Shown: in pieces, positions 8,238-16,382 of the stretch | Position numbering within the stretch: position 1 is the first letter of the stretch | Layout of the letters: every line of letters begins with the position of its first letter | Origin: Candidatus Acetothermia bacterium | GTDB lineage: Bacteria > Bipolaricaulota > Bipolaricaulia > UBA7950 | NCBI GenBank assembly: GCA_022684035.1 | Contig: JAJHSB010000018.1 | Location: 1-36,768, forward strand | Direction: 5' to 3' | DNA: 36,768 bases | Notes under the pieces: generated by a model | The model's database searches: none | What the model was told of the DNA's origin: nothing | Seen by the model: the letters and a program-made list of their open reading frames with translations, nothing else | Program-made: the position numbers and the translations under genes

Positions 8238-10244
8238 TTACCTTTTAGTCTTTGTAACATCTCTTATCTTACTTCTATATCGTATCAACTGAGTTGAGTT
8301 TATCACTACTATCAGCGAGGCGAGGTTGTGTAACAGCGCTGCCATCACCGGCCCCACCGCGCCGTAGATTGCCAAGTACATTCCCACAATGTTAAGTCCC
8401 AACGAGAAAGCATAAATGTTTGCTTTAATAACTCGTAAGGCTTTGCGACTCAGAAGAATTGCCTGAGTAGCCTGCACCAGATCGTCGCCCAACAGGGCAA
8501 CGTCAGCCACTTCGATGGCAGCATCACTCCCAATGACACCCATCGCAATGCCGAGATCGGCCGTGGCCAAAGCCGGAGCATCGTTGATCCCATCTCCAAC
8601 GACCGCGACTTTATACTGCTCTTTCAACCGCTTCACCGTGTTCACCTTATCTTCGGGCAACTGGTCGGCGGCAAAGTCATTGATCCCAGCAAGCGAGGCG
8701 ATAGCCGCGGCCGTGCGGGAGTTGTCACCGGTAAGCATCACTATTTTGTTTATCCCGGCCTTCCTTAAGGTAGCGATCGCCCCGGCTGTTCCTTCCCGCA
8801 ACACGTCGGCAACGCTGAGCACCCCCAGAAAGCGCTTATTCTCGGCAAGTAACAAACAGGTCTCTCCGCTTGATTCCTTCTGGGCCAAATACTCCTCTTC
8901 CTCCGGGGACAAGGCGACGTGATGATCGGCCAACAGTCTTCTGTTGCCCAGAAGTATCTTTTGCTCACTGGCGTGTGCCACCACCCCGCGGCCTAAAATG
9001 ACCTGAAAGTTACTGGGGTCGGGAACCTTAAGCCCAAGTTCCTGGGCTTTGCTCATGATCGCCTTAGCCAGGGGATGCTCGGAGAATTTCTCGGCGATAG
9101 CTGCCCGCATCAGAACATCTGCTTGAGTCTTCTCGGTGAAACTCCTGATCTCAGTCACCTGTGGATTGCCATAGGTAAGGGTCCCGGTCTTATCGACCAC
9201 CACCGCATTCACCCGACCGGCTGCCTCGAGACTCCTCCCTCCTTTGATCAGAATACCTCGTCGGGCAGCGTTGCCGATAGCGGCAATCACTGCCGTCGGG
9301 GTGGCCAGCACCAGGGCACAAGGACAGGCGACGATCAGAACGGTAATTGCAGTGACTACGTCGCGCGTACCAAAGTAAGTGGCAAGAGCAATCGCCAGAA
9401 TGATCGGAGTAAAGTATTTAGCAAACCGATCAGCCACCCGCTGCGCCGGGGCTTTATCTGCCTGCGCCTCCTCTACCAGCTTAATTATGTGCGCCAGCGT
9501 GGTCTCGTGACCGACCTTAGTCGTCTCGATCTCTAAGATGCCCAATTCGGTAAGCGTTCCCTCAAATACTTCATCCCCGATACTCACTTCTACTGGAATC
9601 GATTCTCCGGTAAGAGAGGCCTGATTGACTGCAGCTTGGCCGGAGAGGACCGTTCCGTCGACTGGAATCCGCTCGCCTGGTTTGACCAGCACCCTATCTC
9701 CGAGTTTAACCTCTTCGATCGGCACCACTACCTCCCCATCAGCGCGGCGTACTCTCGCCGTCTTCGGTTTCAGATCCATCAATTTACGGATAGCGTTGCC
9801 CGTCTTAGCGACAGTAATGTTTTCCAACAACTCACCGACGTGCATGATGAAGACCACAAGAGCTCCAGCAAAATATTCTCCGATGAGGAGCGAGGCAATT
9901 AAAGCAATGCTGATCAGCACACCAACGTTCAGGTTCTTACGCAGTAACCCTTTTATTGCCCCAATAATGATCGGGATTCCTCCCACCACGGCTGCCAGCG
10001 TGAAAATATAGATGCCGAAGACCTCGCGCACCAGACCTGTTGCCCCCAGGACTATGAGCAAGCCTAACACAACGGGCAGCAGCAATTCCCTGTACTTAAG
10101 AGTTAGCCCTTTTATTTTCGATCTATCAGTGCTTAACCAAGCTTGATCCATGCATGGGCCATTTGGAGGGCAAAGGGCTTTTACTTTTGATCTATCACTA
10201 CTTAACCCTGTTTTCTCTTTCATCTGTTCTGTTTTCTCTTTCAT
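8238..10244 (-). CDS. P1B-type heavy-metal-translocating ATPase
   Basis: A 668-residue metal-export ATPase. It has TGES (212-215), the intramembrane metal motif CPC (307-309), phosphorylation site DKTGT (351-355), the P1B marker SEHPLAKAI, the hinge VGDGINDAPALATADLGIAMG, and a last membrane helix reading LLHNLASLIVVINSTQL. The two N-terminal membrane helices are present, but there is no HMA metal-binding domain. Residues 1-47 instead contain a doubled motif (LSSDRSKVK at 14-22, LSTDRSKIK at 37-45) with Cys25 and Cys31 between, encoded by an imperfect 33-bp direct repeat. The start at 10244 has GGGAGG five bases upstream. A second ATG seven codons later lies in an identical 21-bp copy. The csoR gene 36 bases upstream suggests Cu(I) or a similar metal, but the HN-type last helix differs from the copper motif, so the substrate is open. 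Confidence 0.92.
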   Translation of the reverse strand: MKEKTEQMKEKTGLSSDRSKVKALCPPNGPCMDQAWLSTDRSKIKGLTLKYRELLLPVVLGLLIVLGATGLVREVFGIYIFTLAAVVGGIPIIIGAIKGLLRKNLNVGVLISIALIASLLIGEYFAGALVVFIMHVGELLENITVAKTGNAIRKLMDLKPKTARVRRADGEVVVPIEEVKLGDRVLVKPGERIPVDGTVLSGQAAVNQASLTGESIPVEVSIGDEVFEGTLTELGILEIETTKVGHETTLAHIIKLVEEAQADKAPAQRVADRFAKYFTPIILAIALATYFGTRDVVTAITVLIVACPCALVLATPTAVIAAIGNAARRGILIKGGRSLEAAGRVNAVVVDKTGTLTYGNPQVTEIRSFTEKTQADVLMRAAIAEKFSEHPLAKAIMSKAQELGLKVPDPSNFQVILGRGVVAHASEQKILLGNRRLLADHHVALSPEEEEYLAQKESSGETCLLLAENKRFLGVLSVADVLREGTAGAIATLRKAGINKIVMLTGDNSRTAAAIASLAGINDFAADQLPEDKVNTVKRLKEQYKVAVVGDGINDAPALATADLGIAMGVIGSDAAIEVADVALLGDDLVQATQAILLSRKALRVIKANIYAFSLGLNIVGMYLAIYGAVGPVMAALLHNLASLIVVINSTQLIRYRSKIRDVTKTKR
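10106..10207. repeat. Imperfect 33-bp direct repeat inside the P1B ATPase gene
   Basis: Copies at 10106-10138 and 10175-10207 match at 27 of 33 positions and are 69 bases (23 codons) apart, so the reading frame is kept. They encode LSSDRSKVK and LSTDRSKIK. The second copy shares TTTACTTTTGAT with the sequence just inside the left end of the mobile repeat at 5337, so the N-terminus may contain captured repeat DNA. Confidence 0.55.
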
Positions 10245-10250
10245 CTGTTC
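10209..10250. repeat. Perfect 2 x 21-bp tandem duplication over the P1B ATPase start codon
   Basis: Positions 10209-10229 and 10230-10250 are identical 21-mers. On the minus strand each unit carries GAACAGATGAAAGAG, so the start ATG occurs twice and the protein begins MKEKTEQMKEKT. Only the first ATG has the strong GGGAGG SD. Confidence 0.85.
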
Positions 10251-10280
10251 CTCCCTCTAATCATGTTATTTAGCATCTTT

Positions 10281-10547
10281 TCAATGGAGAAACCGTGCCA
10301 GTGATTCCTTCAATTTGACAATCGCCTCCTCTTCAGATCCCTCTTTAATGGCCGCCACGATACAGGTGTCCAGGTGGTCTTCGAGGATAATTCTTCCTAC
10401 CTGGTCCAGGGCGGCGCGGACAGCCGAGATCTGCAAGAGCACCTCCGGACAATCTCGATCTCCTTCCACCATACGCTTGATGGCTCTTACGTGGCCATCG
10501 ATTTTGCTCAGTCTTTCCACTACTTCCTGACGGGTCCGCTCATGCAT
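10281..10547 (-). CDS. csoR: CsoR-type metal-sensing repressor
   Basis: An 88-residue all-helical regulator of the CsoR/RcnR/FrmR family, which represses metal-efflux operons and is released on metal binding. The Cu(I) triad of CsoR is present with the right spacing: Cys33, His58 and Cys62 (CsoR of M. tuberculosis has Cys36, His61, Cys65). Nickel/cobalt RcnR proteins have His at the last position and lack this pattern, and persulfide-sensing CstR lacks the His. The segment RLSKIDGHVRAIKRMVEGDRDCPEVLLQI is typical. GAGGG precedes the ATG. It is the first gene of an operon with the P1B ATPase (36-base gap) and cupin, and a promoter with an overlapping operator-like site lies just upstream. Confidence 0.92.
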   Translation of the reverse strand: MHERTRQEVVERLSKIDGHVRAIKRMVEGDRDCPEVLLQISAVRAALDQVGRIILEDHLDTCIVAAIKEGSEEEAIVKLKESLARFLH

Positions 10548-10573
10548 CGTTGTTTCCCTCCACTTCTCTACTT

Positions 10574-10629
10574 ATCCCATCCAGGGGGACGCGATATTAA
10601 AGTATAGCATACTCGGTCACTGCTGTCAA
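10574..10629 (-). promoter_or_regulatory. Strong sigma70-type promoter and putative CsoR operator
   Basis: On the minus strand a perfect TTGACA (10629-10624) and TATACT (10606-10601) are separated by the ideal 17 bases. Just downstream, 10574-10590 reads ATCCCATCCAGGGGGAC on the plus strand, a GC-rich pseudo-palindrome flanked by AT-rich DNA. CsoR operators have this kind of C-run/G-run core near the transcription start. Autoregulation of the csoR operon is inferred. Confidence 0.7.
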
Positions 10630-10683
10630 GACCACCATTGCCTCATCAAAAAAGTACTCCAAATCGTAAGGCAACACTCTAAT

Positions 10684-10869
10684 GTTGATGGTGAGGTAAG
10701 ATTTATTGAACAGTTGGAAAAATACTTTGCTAAGCAGAGATTTTTGGTACAACGGGTTTACCATAAACATCAAACTCTTGCTGAACCCGAGGCGAGGTAT
10801 AGCGACAGTTTTGGGGAAAAGAGTTATTGGTTTAATAACTTCGTTGATTTTTCAAGTAAAATCAGTTAA
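10684..10869 (+). pseudogene. Possible orphan C-terminal coding fragment
   Basis: A frame without a good start codon runs open through the csoR promoter region and ends with TAA at 10867-10869. Its last 60 codons look protein-like (VDGEVRFIEQLEKYF, then QRVYHKHQTLAEPEARY). I do not recognise the family. It could be the tail of a decayed gene, perhaps a transposase. It could also be chance. Confidence 0.25.
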
Positions 10870-10884
10870 TTTGAAGTTAATAAA
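10831..10884. repeat. Nested AT-rich hairpin
   Basis: The inner stem TGATTTT (10845-10851) pairs with AAAATCA (10858-10864). The outer stem AACTTC (10837-10842) pairs with GAAGTT (10873-10878), and imperfect pairing extends outward to about 10831 and 10884. It overlaps the stop of the orphan frame. It may be an attenuator or old terminator for either strand, but there is no long T-run. Confidence 0.5.
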
Positions 10885-11023
10885 ATAAAAAATTATCGGC
10901 TCGCTCGCGAAGCGGATAAAATACGAACGAGCAAAAAAAGAAAAGGGAGGTTGAGGGGGAAGTGAGTTTTTGCCCGCCCGTCCCGTCTGGGATGGGAAGC
11001 GTTTCCGCAATTTCTGCGTTAAA

Positions 11024-13327
11024 ATGAACAAGCGCCTTATCTTTGCCGTCCTTGCCACCGGTTTCAGCGGTATGGTGGTACAACTCCTGCTGCTGCGGGA
11101 GTTCTTGGTGATCTTTCACGGCAATGACCTCGCGATAGGGATTATCTTTGCCAACTGGCTCGCCGTCGAAGCCTTCGGCGCATTTTTCATCGGGAAGAGG
11201 ATCGAGCAGTCGAGGAAAAGGATCGGATGGTTTATCGCTTTATCAGTCCTGTTCGTCCTTTCTGCGCCACTTGCTCTTTACCTTGTTCGGATAGTGCGAG
11301 ACTTGATCGGTGTCTTACCTGGCGTGGGGATGGGAGTATCCACCATTTTCTACTCCTCTCTTCTCATCCTCTTTTTGCCGAGCCTCCTGCACGGTGCGTT
11401 ATTTGTTTTTACCTGCAAGCTATGTGCCCAGTTTATTAGAGACCCTGAACATGATGCCCGGAAAGGCGCCTCCTCGGTCGGACAGGCATATGTGTGGGAA
11501 ACCATCGGCCATATTGCTGGAGCAGTGGTATTCACCTGTCTCCTGATTCTCCTGTTCCATTCATTTGCCATCGTCTTTGGGGTCGGTCTTTTGACCATCA
11601 TAGCATCGGTTGCCCTCGCCACTTTCCAGAGCAAGGCCGGGAAACGAAAAGCCCTCGCGGTGCTTATACCTGTTCTGGCAATATTCGTCTATCTGCTCGC
11701 TTCTGATGGGGATGAGCGGCTTCACTACCATGCGATTGCCCGTCAATGGCCGGACAAAGAGGTGATCCATCATCAACATTCACACTACGGTAACGTCGCA
11801 GTGATCTTCCGCAAAGGGGAATACACCTTCCTTACCGATGGTATCCCAACCTTCACTACTCCTACACCTGATATAGTGCGGGTGGAGGAATTCATCCATT
11901 TCCCGATGCTGGCACATCCCCGGCCGGAGAATGTGGCCATACTCGTCGGAGGAGCCGGTGGGAAGATCAGTGAAATTCTTAAACATCCTTTAGTAGAGCG
12001 GGTTGACTACACGGAGGTCAACCCTTTGCTCATTGACCTAGTGCGGAAATTTCCCACTCCGCTCACTGAGGCAGAACTCGGCGATCCACGCGTAAATACA
12101 CTGCATGTAGATGGGCGCCGCTTCCTTGAATTGACTCCGTATCAGTACGATCTGATCTTTGTCGGTATCTCCAATCCGGAAAACCTACAGGTGAACCGAC
12201 TCTTTACTGCCGAGTTCGCACGGATAGCCAAAGAGAGATTGCGGGAGGGTGGAATTCTAGCCGTCACCTTACCCGGCTCACTGACTTACTTAAGCCACGA
12301 GCTAAGGAACTTAAATGGAGTGATCATCAATACCCTAAAAAGCGTCTTTCCATATGTGCACATAATTCCGGGGTATCAAAATATTTTCCTATCTTCCACG
12401 ACGCCAGATGTTATCCTAATCAATGCCACCCTGCTCTATGAGAGACTAAGGAAACGTCAACTGGACCTCCGGCTCATCACCCGCCCTTATCTCGAAGTGA
12501 GGTTGGCTCCTCACTGGTTAAACTGGTTCTTAGAATCTATGCGCGGAGCAACACGAGAGATCAATCACGATTTTCGTCCCAAGGGCTTCTTTTACAGCCT
12601 TACCTATTGGAATGCGATGTTCTCCCCTTATTTAAGCGATTTTTTCAGGTGGCTGGAAGGTCTGGAGCTTGCGCTTTTTGCCATTGTGATTGCCGCGGTC
12701 ACCGCAATGCTACTTGCGCTCAGGTGGCGAATTACTCGCCTGCGCCGATTGACCATCCCTTATTCTATTGCCACCACCGGCTTTTCCGGCATGGCCTTCG
12801 ACCTGCTCCTCATCTTCGCCTTTCAAGTGCTTTTTGGATTCGTCTTTCACTGGATCGGACTGCTGCTGGCCGCGTTTATGGGTGGGGTTGCAGGCGGTGG
12901 CTTTGTGATGACTACTCTCTTACCGCGCATCAAGGACGACCGTGCCCTCTTTATCAAGCTGGAGATCGCGGTGGGACTATTTGCCGTCCTGTTGCCGCTC
13001 GTTATTCTCGTAGTGGCACCCTATTTAGGGAATATCGTCGTATTTGTCTTTGCACAACTGCTCTTTCTTCTGCTGGCATTTGCCGCCGGGGCACTCATCG
13101 GTCTTAAGTTTCCGCTGGCAAACAGAATGTATCTTGCCCTTTCTCCCAATTTAAGCCGCACAGCCGGACTCATCTATAGCGCCGATCTTGCAGGCGGATG
13201 GACTGGAGGGATCATCGCCGCAGTGGTGCTGCTGCCCGTTTTAGGACTGGTAGGAACCTCGTTAGTGATCGTGATGATCAAGGCAAGCAGCCTGATTATG
13301 CTGGCAACCTCATTCAGGGAGAAATAG
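11024..13327 (+). CDS. Membrane-embedded spermidine-synthase-like protein with degenerate catalytic motifs
   Basis: A 767-residue protein in which a Rossmann domain of the spermidine synthase type is flanked by two multi-helix membrane domains. The N-terminal half opens with LATGFSGMVVQLLLLREFLV and the C-terminal half with ATTGFSGMAFDLLLIFAFQV, so the membrane halves look like an ancient internal duplication. The central domain shows AILVGGAGGKISEIL (usually a GGGDGG loop), VDYTEVNPLLIDL (nucleoside-binding acidic residue) and YDLIFVGISNPENLQVN, where active enzymes have an aspartate after the strand (VDxxDP). The catalytic Asp therefore seems absent, and polyamine synthesis is doubtful. The start at 11024 gives MNKRLIF before the first helix. 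A TTG at 10970 with a better SD would add 18 polar residues. The stop directly abuts the flippase-ApbE gene, so the two are one operon. Confidence 0.8.
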   Translation: MNKRLIFAVLATGFSGMVVQLLLLREFLVIFHGNDLAIGIIFANWLAVEAFGAFFIGKRIEQSRKRIGWFIALSVLFVLSAPLALYLVRIVRDLIGVLPGVGMGVSTIFYSSLLILFLPSLLHGALFVFTCKLCAQFIRDPEHDARKGASSVGQAYVWETIGHIAGAVVFTCLLILLFHSFAIVFGVGLLTIIASVALATFQSKAGKRKALAVLIPVLAIFVYLLASDGDERLHYHAIARQWPDKEVIHHQHSHYGNVAVIFRKGEYTFLTDGIPTFTTPTPDIVRVEEFIHFPMLAHPRPENVAILVGGAGGKISEILKHPLVERVDYTEVNPLLIDLVRKFPTPLTEAELGDPRVNTLHVDGRRFLELTPYQYDLIFVGISNPENLQVNRLFTAEFARIAKERLREGGILAVTLPGSLTYLSHELRNLNGVIINTLKSVFPYVHIIPGYQNIFLSSTTPDVILINATLLYERLRKRQLDLRLITRPYLEVRLAPHWLNWFLESMRGATREINHDFRPKGFFYSLTYWNAMFSPYLSDFFRWLEGLELALFAIVIAAVTAMLLALRWRITRLRRLTIPYSIATTGFSGMAFDLLLIFAFQVLFGFVFHWIGLLLAAFMGGVAGGGFVMTTLLPRIKDDRALFIKLEIAVGLFAVLLPLVILVVAPYLGNIVVFVFAQLLFLLLAFAAGALIGLKFPLANRMYLALSPNLSRTAGLIYSADLAGGWTGGIIAAVVLLPVLGLVGTSLVIVMIKASSLIMLATSFREK

Positions 13328-15487
13328 ATGGAAGAGATGAATATCAGCAAAAGTAACGGACTCGCCTGGGTAGCATCGGCACAGCTTGCCGCCCTTTTGC
13401 TGGGGACAGCTCTCTGGCTGCTACTCGCGCTACTCATCCACCCACTGGCCTACGGACACTTAATCTGGCTGATATCGATTGCAACGATCCTCTCAACCCT
13501 CTGCACCTTCGGCTTGGGCAAAACCATAATCACCCATCTGCCGACAGAGAAAGATAGCAAGTTCTTGAGCAGCGCGGTGGCAGTCGTTATTCTTCTCAGT
13601 TTGATTGCTGGGACGATTCTCTCGATTGTATTGGAGCCGGCGATCGGTTTGCTCACTATTGGGCTATCGCTCTTCTCAATTACGGTACACCTATACCTGG
13701 CGAACCGGAAGTACGAAGGTTACCTCCGAGCGTGGGCCGGGGCACGGATTCTCGGCCTTCTCCTTCCTGTCCTGTTCTATCTCCTGTGGGGATCAATCAC
13801 TGGTATTCTGGTCGGACTGGCACTTGCCTATCTCTCCTTTGGGAGCAAGGCGCTGGCCCACCTTCGCACAAGGCCTGATTTTCGGAGAATCTTGAGGGTC
13901 CTCACATTTACGCTCGGTGTTCTGGGAACCGACCTCAACAGGGTCTTTATGAGTTTCCTCGACAAGATACTGATCGGAGAGCTCTTCGGAATGGAAGTGC
14001 TCGGATTATACCACTTCGCCTTTCGCATCTTTCTCCTCTTCGGAACACTACCTCAAATTATGCTCTTCTACCTCTTACCCGAGAAATCCGCTGGGAGGGA
14101 TACGGAAAAGATTGAACGGATCGCAGTTATCGCCTCTTTTGGCCTGGCTACGGCCACCTACCTTTTCGCACACTTCGTTGTTCCACTCGCCTTTCCGGCG
14201 TTTGCCGGGAGCGTGAATGCAATCCAAATCATGGGGCTGGCGATAATCCCGGCGACGCTGGTGGGAATAAAGACCTCCAGCCTTTATTCCGAAGGAAAGA
14301 CTAATGTCGTTTTTGGTTCCCACCTGCTTGCTCTGGGGGTCGGAATCATTGGAATAATCTTTCTGGGAAGGAGATTTGGGTTAGTTGGCATAGCGCTTAG
14401 TATGGTTGCGCTCCAATGGAGTTTAGCCGCCGCTTTATTCCTCTTCTCCAAACTTGCAGGGGAAACCCGCAAAATTGCGGCGGGCTCGATAGCGGCTCTC
14501 GTCCTGGTCGGTTTACTGCTGGGTTCTGTCGGCGCGCAACGGCCGCAGATTAAGATTCGTGGATATGCGCTGCGGGGAATGGTCATGGCAATGGGAACCG
14601 TAGTTAATATCACGGTGATTGACGAGGATACCCAGAGAGCAGAGGCCGCGATGCAGGATGCATTCAATGAGATATTCAGAATTGAGAGACTAATGTCAGC
14701 CACAGATGGGTATAGCGAAATTTATATTCTAAATCAGTCGAGGGGTGAGTGGGTGGATCTCTCCCCGGAGACCATCTATGTCCTTGAGCGAAGTCTGTAT
14801 TTCGCCAAGATCTCAGGTGGAGCCTTTGACCCAACGGTCAAACCCCTGGTAGATCTATGGATGGAAAAGGTGAAAACCTGGGGAAGGCTTCCGAGCACCA
14901 GCGAGCTGAGCGAGGCGCTTGCGCTGGTAAATTGGCGGAATCTGGAGGTTGATGTAAATAAGAGCAGGGCAAGATTTCTCAAAGAAGGGATGGCAATTAC
15001 TCTCGGCGGGATTGCGAAGGGTTACGCAGTCGATCGCGCAATTAAGGTACTCAAAGAAAGCGGTGTTAAGCGAGGACTGGTAGATATCGGGGGGGATATC
15101 AGAGGGTTTGGACCCAAAAGCTGGAGAATTGCGATTCAACATCCGCGCGATGAATACGAGTGGCTTGACGTGATCGATCTTAAAAACGCAGCAGTGGCCA
15201 CTTCCGGTGACTACAGGCGGTTCTTCTTGTTGGGGGAGAGAAGAGTTCATCATATCCTCAATCCGAAAACCGGTGAGCCGGCCGATAGAGTGATGAGCGT
15301 CACCATCATTGCCGCAAATTGCCTCGATGCCGACGCCCTCACTACACTCGTCTTTGTATTGGGCCCGGAGAAAGGAAAGGAACTGCTCAATTCCCTGGAG
15401 GTCGCCGGCTTGATTGTCGACTCTCACGGAGAGATTATCATCTCTGAGGCATGGGAATTGAAGCATCAACCAGCAAGCTCGCCTTAG
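13328..15487 (+). CDS. Fusion of a MOP-superfamily flippase/exporter with an ApbE FAD:protein FMN transferase
   Basis: A 719-residue two-part protein. Residues 1-375 are about 12 hydrophobic helices with a polysaccharide-flippase/MATE-like layout (AWVASAQLAALLLGTALW at the start; LDKILIGELFGMEVLGLYHF in the middle). A further helix at 383-401 leads to an extracytoplasmic part. Residues 416-715 are a complete ApbE domain: AITLGGIAKGYAVDRAI (556-572), LVDIGGDIRGFG (584-595), VATSGDYRRFF (623-633), HHILNPKTGEPA (641-652) and the Mg-site segment DADALTTLV (667-675). ApbE transfers FMN from FAD to Ser/Thr of extracytoplasmic flavoproteins. Related MOP-family exporters include the FAD exporter Bfe of Shewanella, so flavin export coupled to attachment is a natural inference. 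A peptidoglycan or glycan flippase role for the N-terminal part is the main alternative. ATG at 13328 directly follows the upstream stop. Confidence 0.85.
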   Translation: MEEMNISKSNGLAWVASAQLAALLLGTALWLLLALLIHPLAYGHLIWLISIATILSTLCTFGLGKTIITHLPTEKDSKFLSSAVAVVILLSLIAGTILSIVLEPAIGLLTIGLSLFSITVHLYLANRKYEGYLRAWAGARILGLLLPVLFYLLWGSITGILVGLALAYLSFGSKALAHLRTRPDFRRILRVLTFTLGVLGTDLNRVFMSFLDKILIGELFGMEVLGLYHFAFRIFLLFGTLPQIMLFYLLPEKSAGRDTEKIERIAVIASFGLATATYLFAHFVVPLAFPAFAGSVNAIQIMGLAIIPATLVGIKTSSLYSEGKTNVVFGSHLLALGVGIIGIIFLGRRFGLVGIALSMVALQWSLAAALFLFSKLAGETRKIAAGSIAALVLVGLLLGSVGAQRPQIKIRGYALRGMVMAMGTVVNITVIDEDTQRAEAAMQDAFNEIFRIERLMSATDGYSEIYILNQSRGEWVDLSPETIYVLERSLYFAKISGGAFDPTVKPLVDLWMEKVKTWGRLPSTSELSEALALVNWRNLEVDVNKSRARFLKEGMAITLGGIAKGYAVDRAIKVLKESGVKRGLVDIGGDIRGFGPKSWRIAIQHPRDEYEWLDVIDLKNAAVATSGDYRRFFLLGERRVHHILNPKTGEPADRVMSVTIIAANCLDADALTTLVFVLGPEKGKELLNSLEVAGLIVDSHGEIIISEAWELKHQPASSP

Positions 15488-15795
15488 TAAACAAAGACTC
15501 TGTTATTGAGAGAGTGCACAGAACTCGTGGCAATCTCATTGATAGGATCTATTGAGTTCATAGAGTTTATTTAATAAACGAGTTAGAGCGCAAACCCGGA
15601 CACAGAATGATGACTTGTCTTTTCATTGTCACTATTAAGAAAGAGAGTAAGTAAGAACAGCAACACAAATAAATAGAGGTAAGATTGACGATATCAGACT
15701 TTTGTATTATTTCAAAGGCAACAGCTCAACCAGTGCGTGGTAAATTACCCTCTTGCTGTGTGGTTAACCACTACCAAAACAGATAAGGAGTAGCT
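15488..15795. other. 308-base intergenic region before ruvA
   Basis: No gene seen. A perfect palindrome GTTTATT-T-AATAAAC lies at 15565-15579. TTGACG (15685-15690) and TATTAT (15705-15710) are only 14 bases apart, too close for a good promoter. GTGGTTAACCACTACC near 15760 is another small palindrome. AAGGAG five bases before the GTG start is the ruvA SD. Confidence 0.5.
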
Positions 15796-16380
15796 GTGAT
15801 CGATTATTTTGAGGGACGAATCGTTCGTTTGGAGAGAGATAGAATTGTCATTGAGGTTGGAAGCGTCGGTTATGCTCTATTAATGCCTCCGACAGCAATC
15901 GCTACTCTCAATCAAGGCGAGGTGGCGCAAATCTTTATCCATCTTATCCTCAGCGATAATTCGCTTGTTTTATACGGCTTTCTCTCTCCTAATGAACGCC
16001 GCTTGTTTCAACTTCTGCTGGGAGTACCGCAAGTCGGACCTCGGATAGCTTTGGAGACCGTCTCTGCTCTTTCGCCGGCGCAATTCACCGATGTACTGAA
16101 TAAGGGAGATCTCGGTCGTCTAATAGAGATCAAAGGAATCGGCCGCAAAATAGCACAACGGATCTTAATCGAGTTACGCGATAAAATGATAACTGATAGC
16201 AAGGAGATACATACTCTCTTACCATTGAGTGTCGAACAAGAGCAGGCATTGCAGATTCTTACCTCCAAAAGCCTCGGCTTCTCAGTCGGGGAAGCCAGAC
16301 GCGCAATCGAACAGGTGAAAGATAAGAAATTAACGCTACAAGAACTCGTCCGACAGGCGTTGGCCAATATGGGAAAATAG
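15796..16380 (+). CDS. ruvA: Holliday junction branch-migration protein RuvA
   Basis: A 194-residue DNA-binding subunit of the RuvAB branch-migration complex; it binds the four-way junction and loads the RuvB motor. The N-terminus MIDYFEGRIVRLERDRIVIEVGSVGYALLMP is the OB-fold. Two helix-hairpin-helix motifs follow (LLGVPQVGPRIALETVSALSP and IKGIGRKIAQRILIELRDKM). The C-terminal domain that touches RuvB ends KKLTLQELVRQALANMGK. The GTG start has AAGGAG five bases upstream. Length is normal. ruvX follows two bases after the stop. ruvB and ruvC are not in the window. Confidence 0.97.
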   Translation: MIDYFEGRIVRLERDRIVIEVGSVGYALLMPPTAIATLNQGEVAQIFIHLILSDNSLVLYGFLSPNERRLFQLLLGVPQVGPRIALETVSALSPAQFTDVLNKGDLGRLIEIKGIGRKIAQRILIELRDKMITDSKEIHTLLPLSVEQEQALQILTSKSLGFSVGEARRAIEQVKDKKLTLQELVRQALANMGK

Positions 16381-16382
16381 CA

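Larger units (their letters stand above)
10630..11023. other. 394-base gap between csoR promoter and the aminopropyltransferase-like gene
   Basis: Besides the fragment at 10684-10869, this gap holds a nested hairpin and an imperfect inverted repeat GCTCGCTCG...CGAACGAGC around 10900-10934 in AT-rich DNA. GGGAGG and GAGGGGGA lie just before 10970. No clear -35/-10 pair for the downstream operon was found. Confidence 0.5.

Noticed and set aside
10209-10250. CRISPR-like repeat
   Set aside because: Only two directly adjoining copies with no spacers, within a coding sequence. No cas gene is in the window.
15685-15710. TTGACG...TATTAT as the ruvA promoter
   Set aside because: The spacer is 14 bases, too short for a normal sigma70 promoter.
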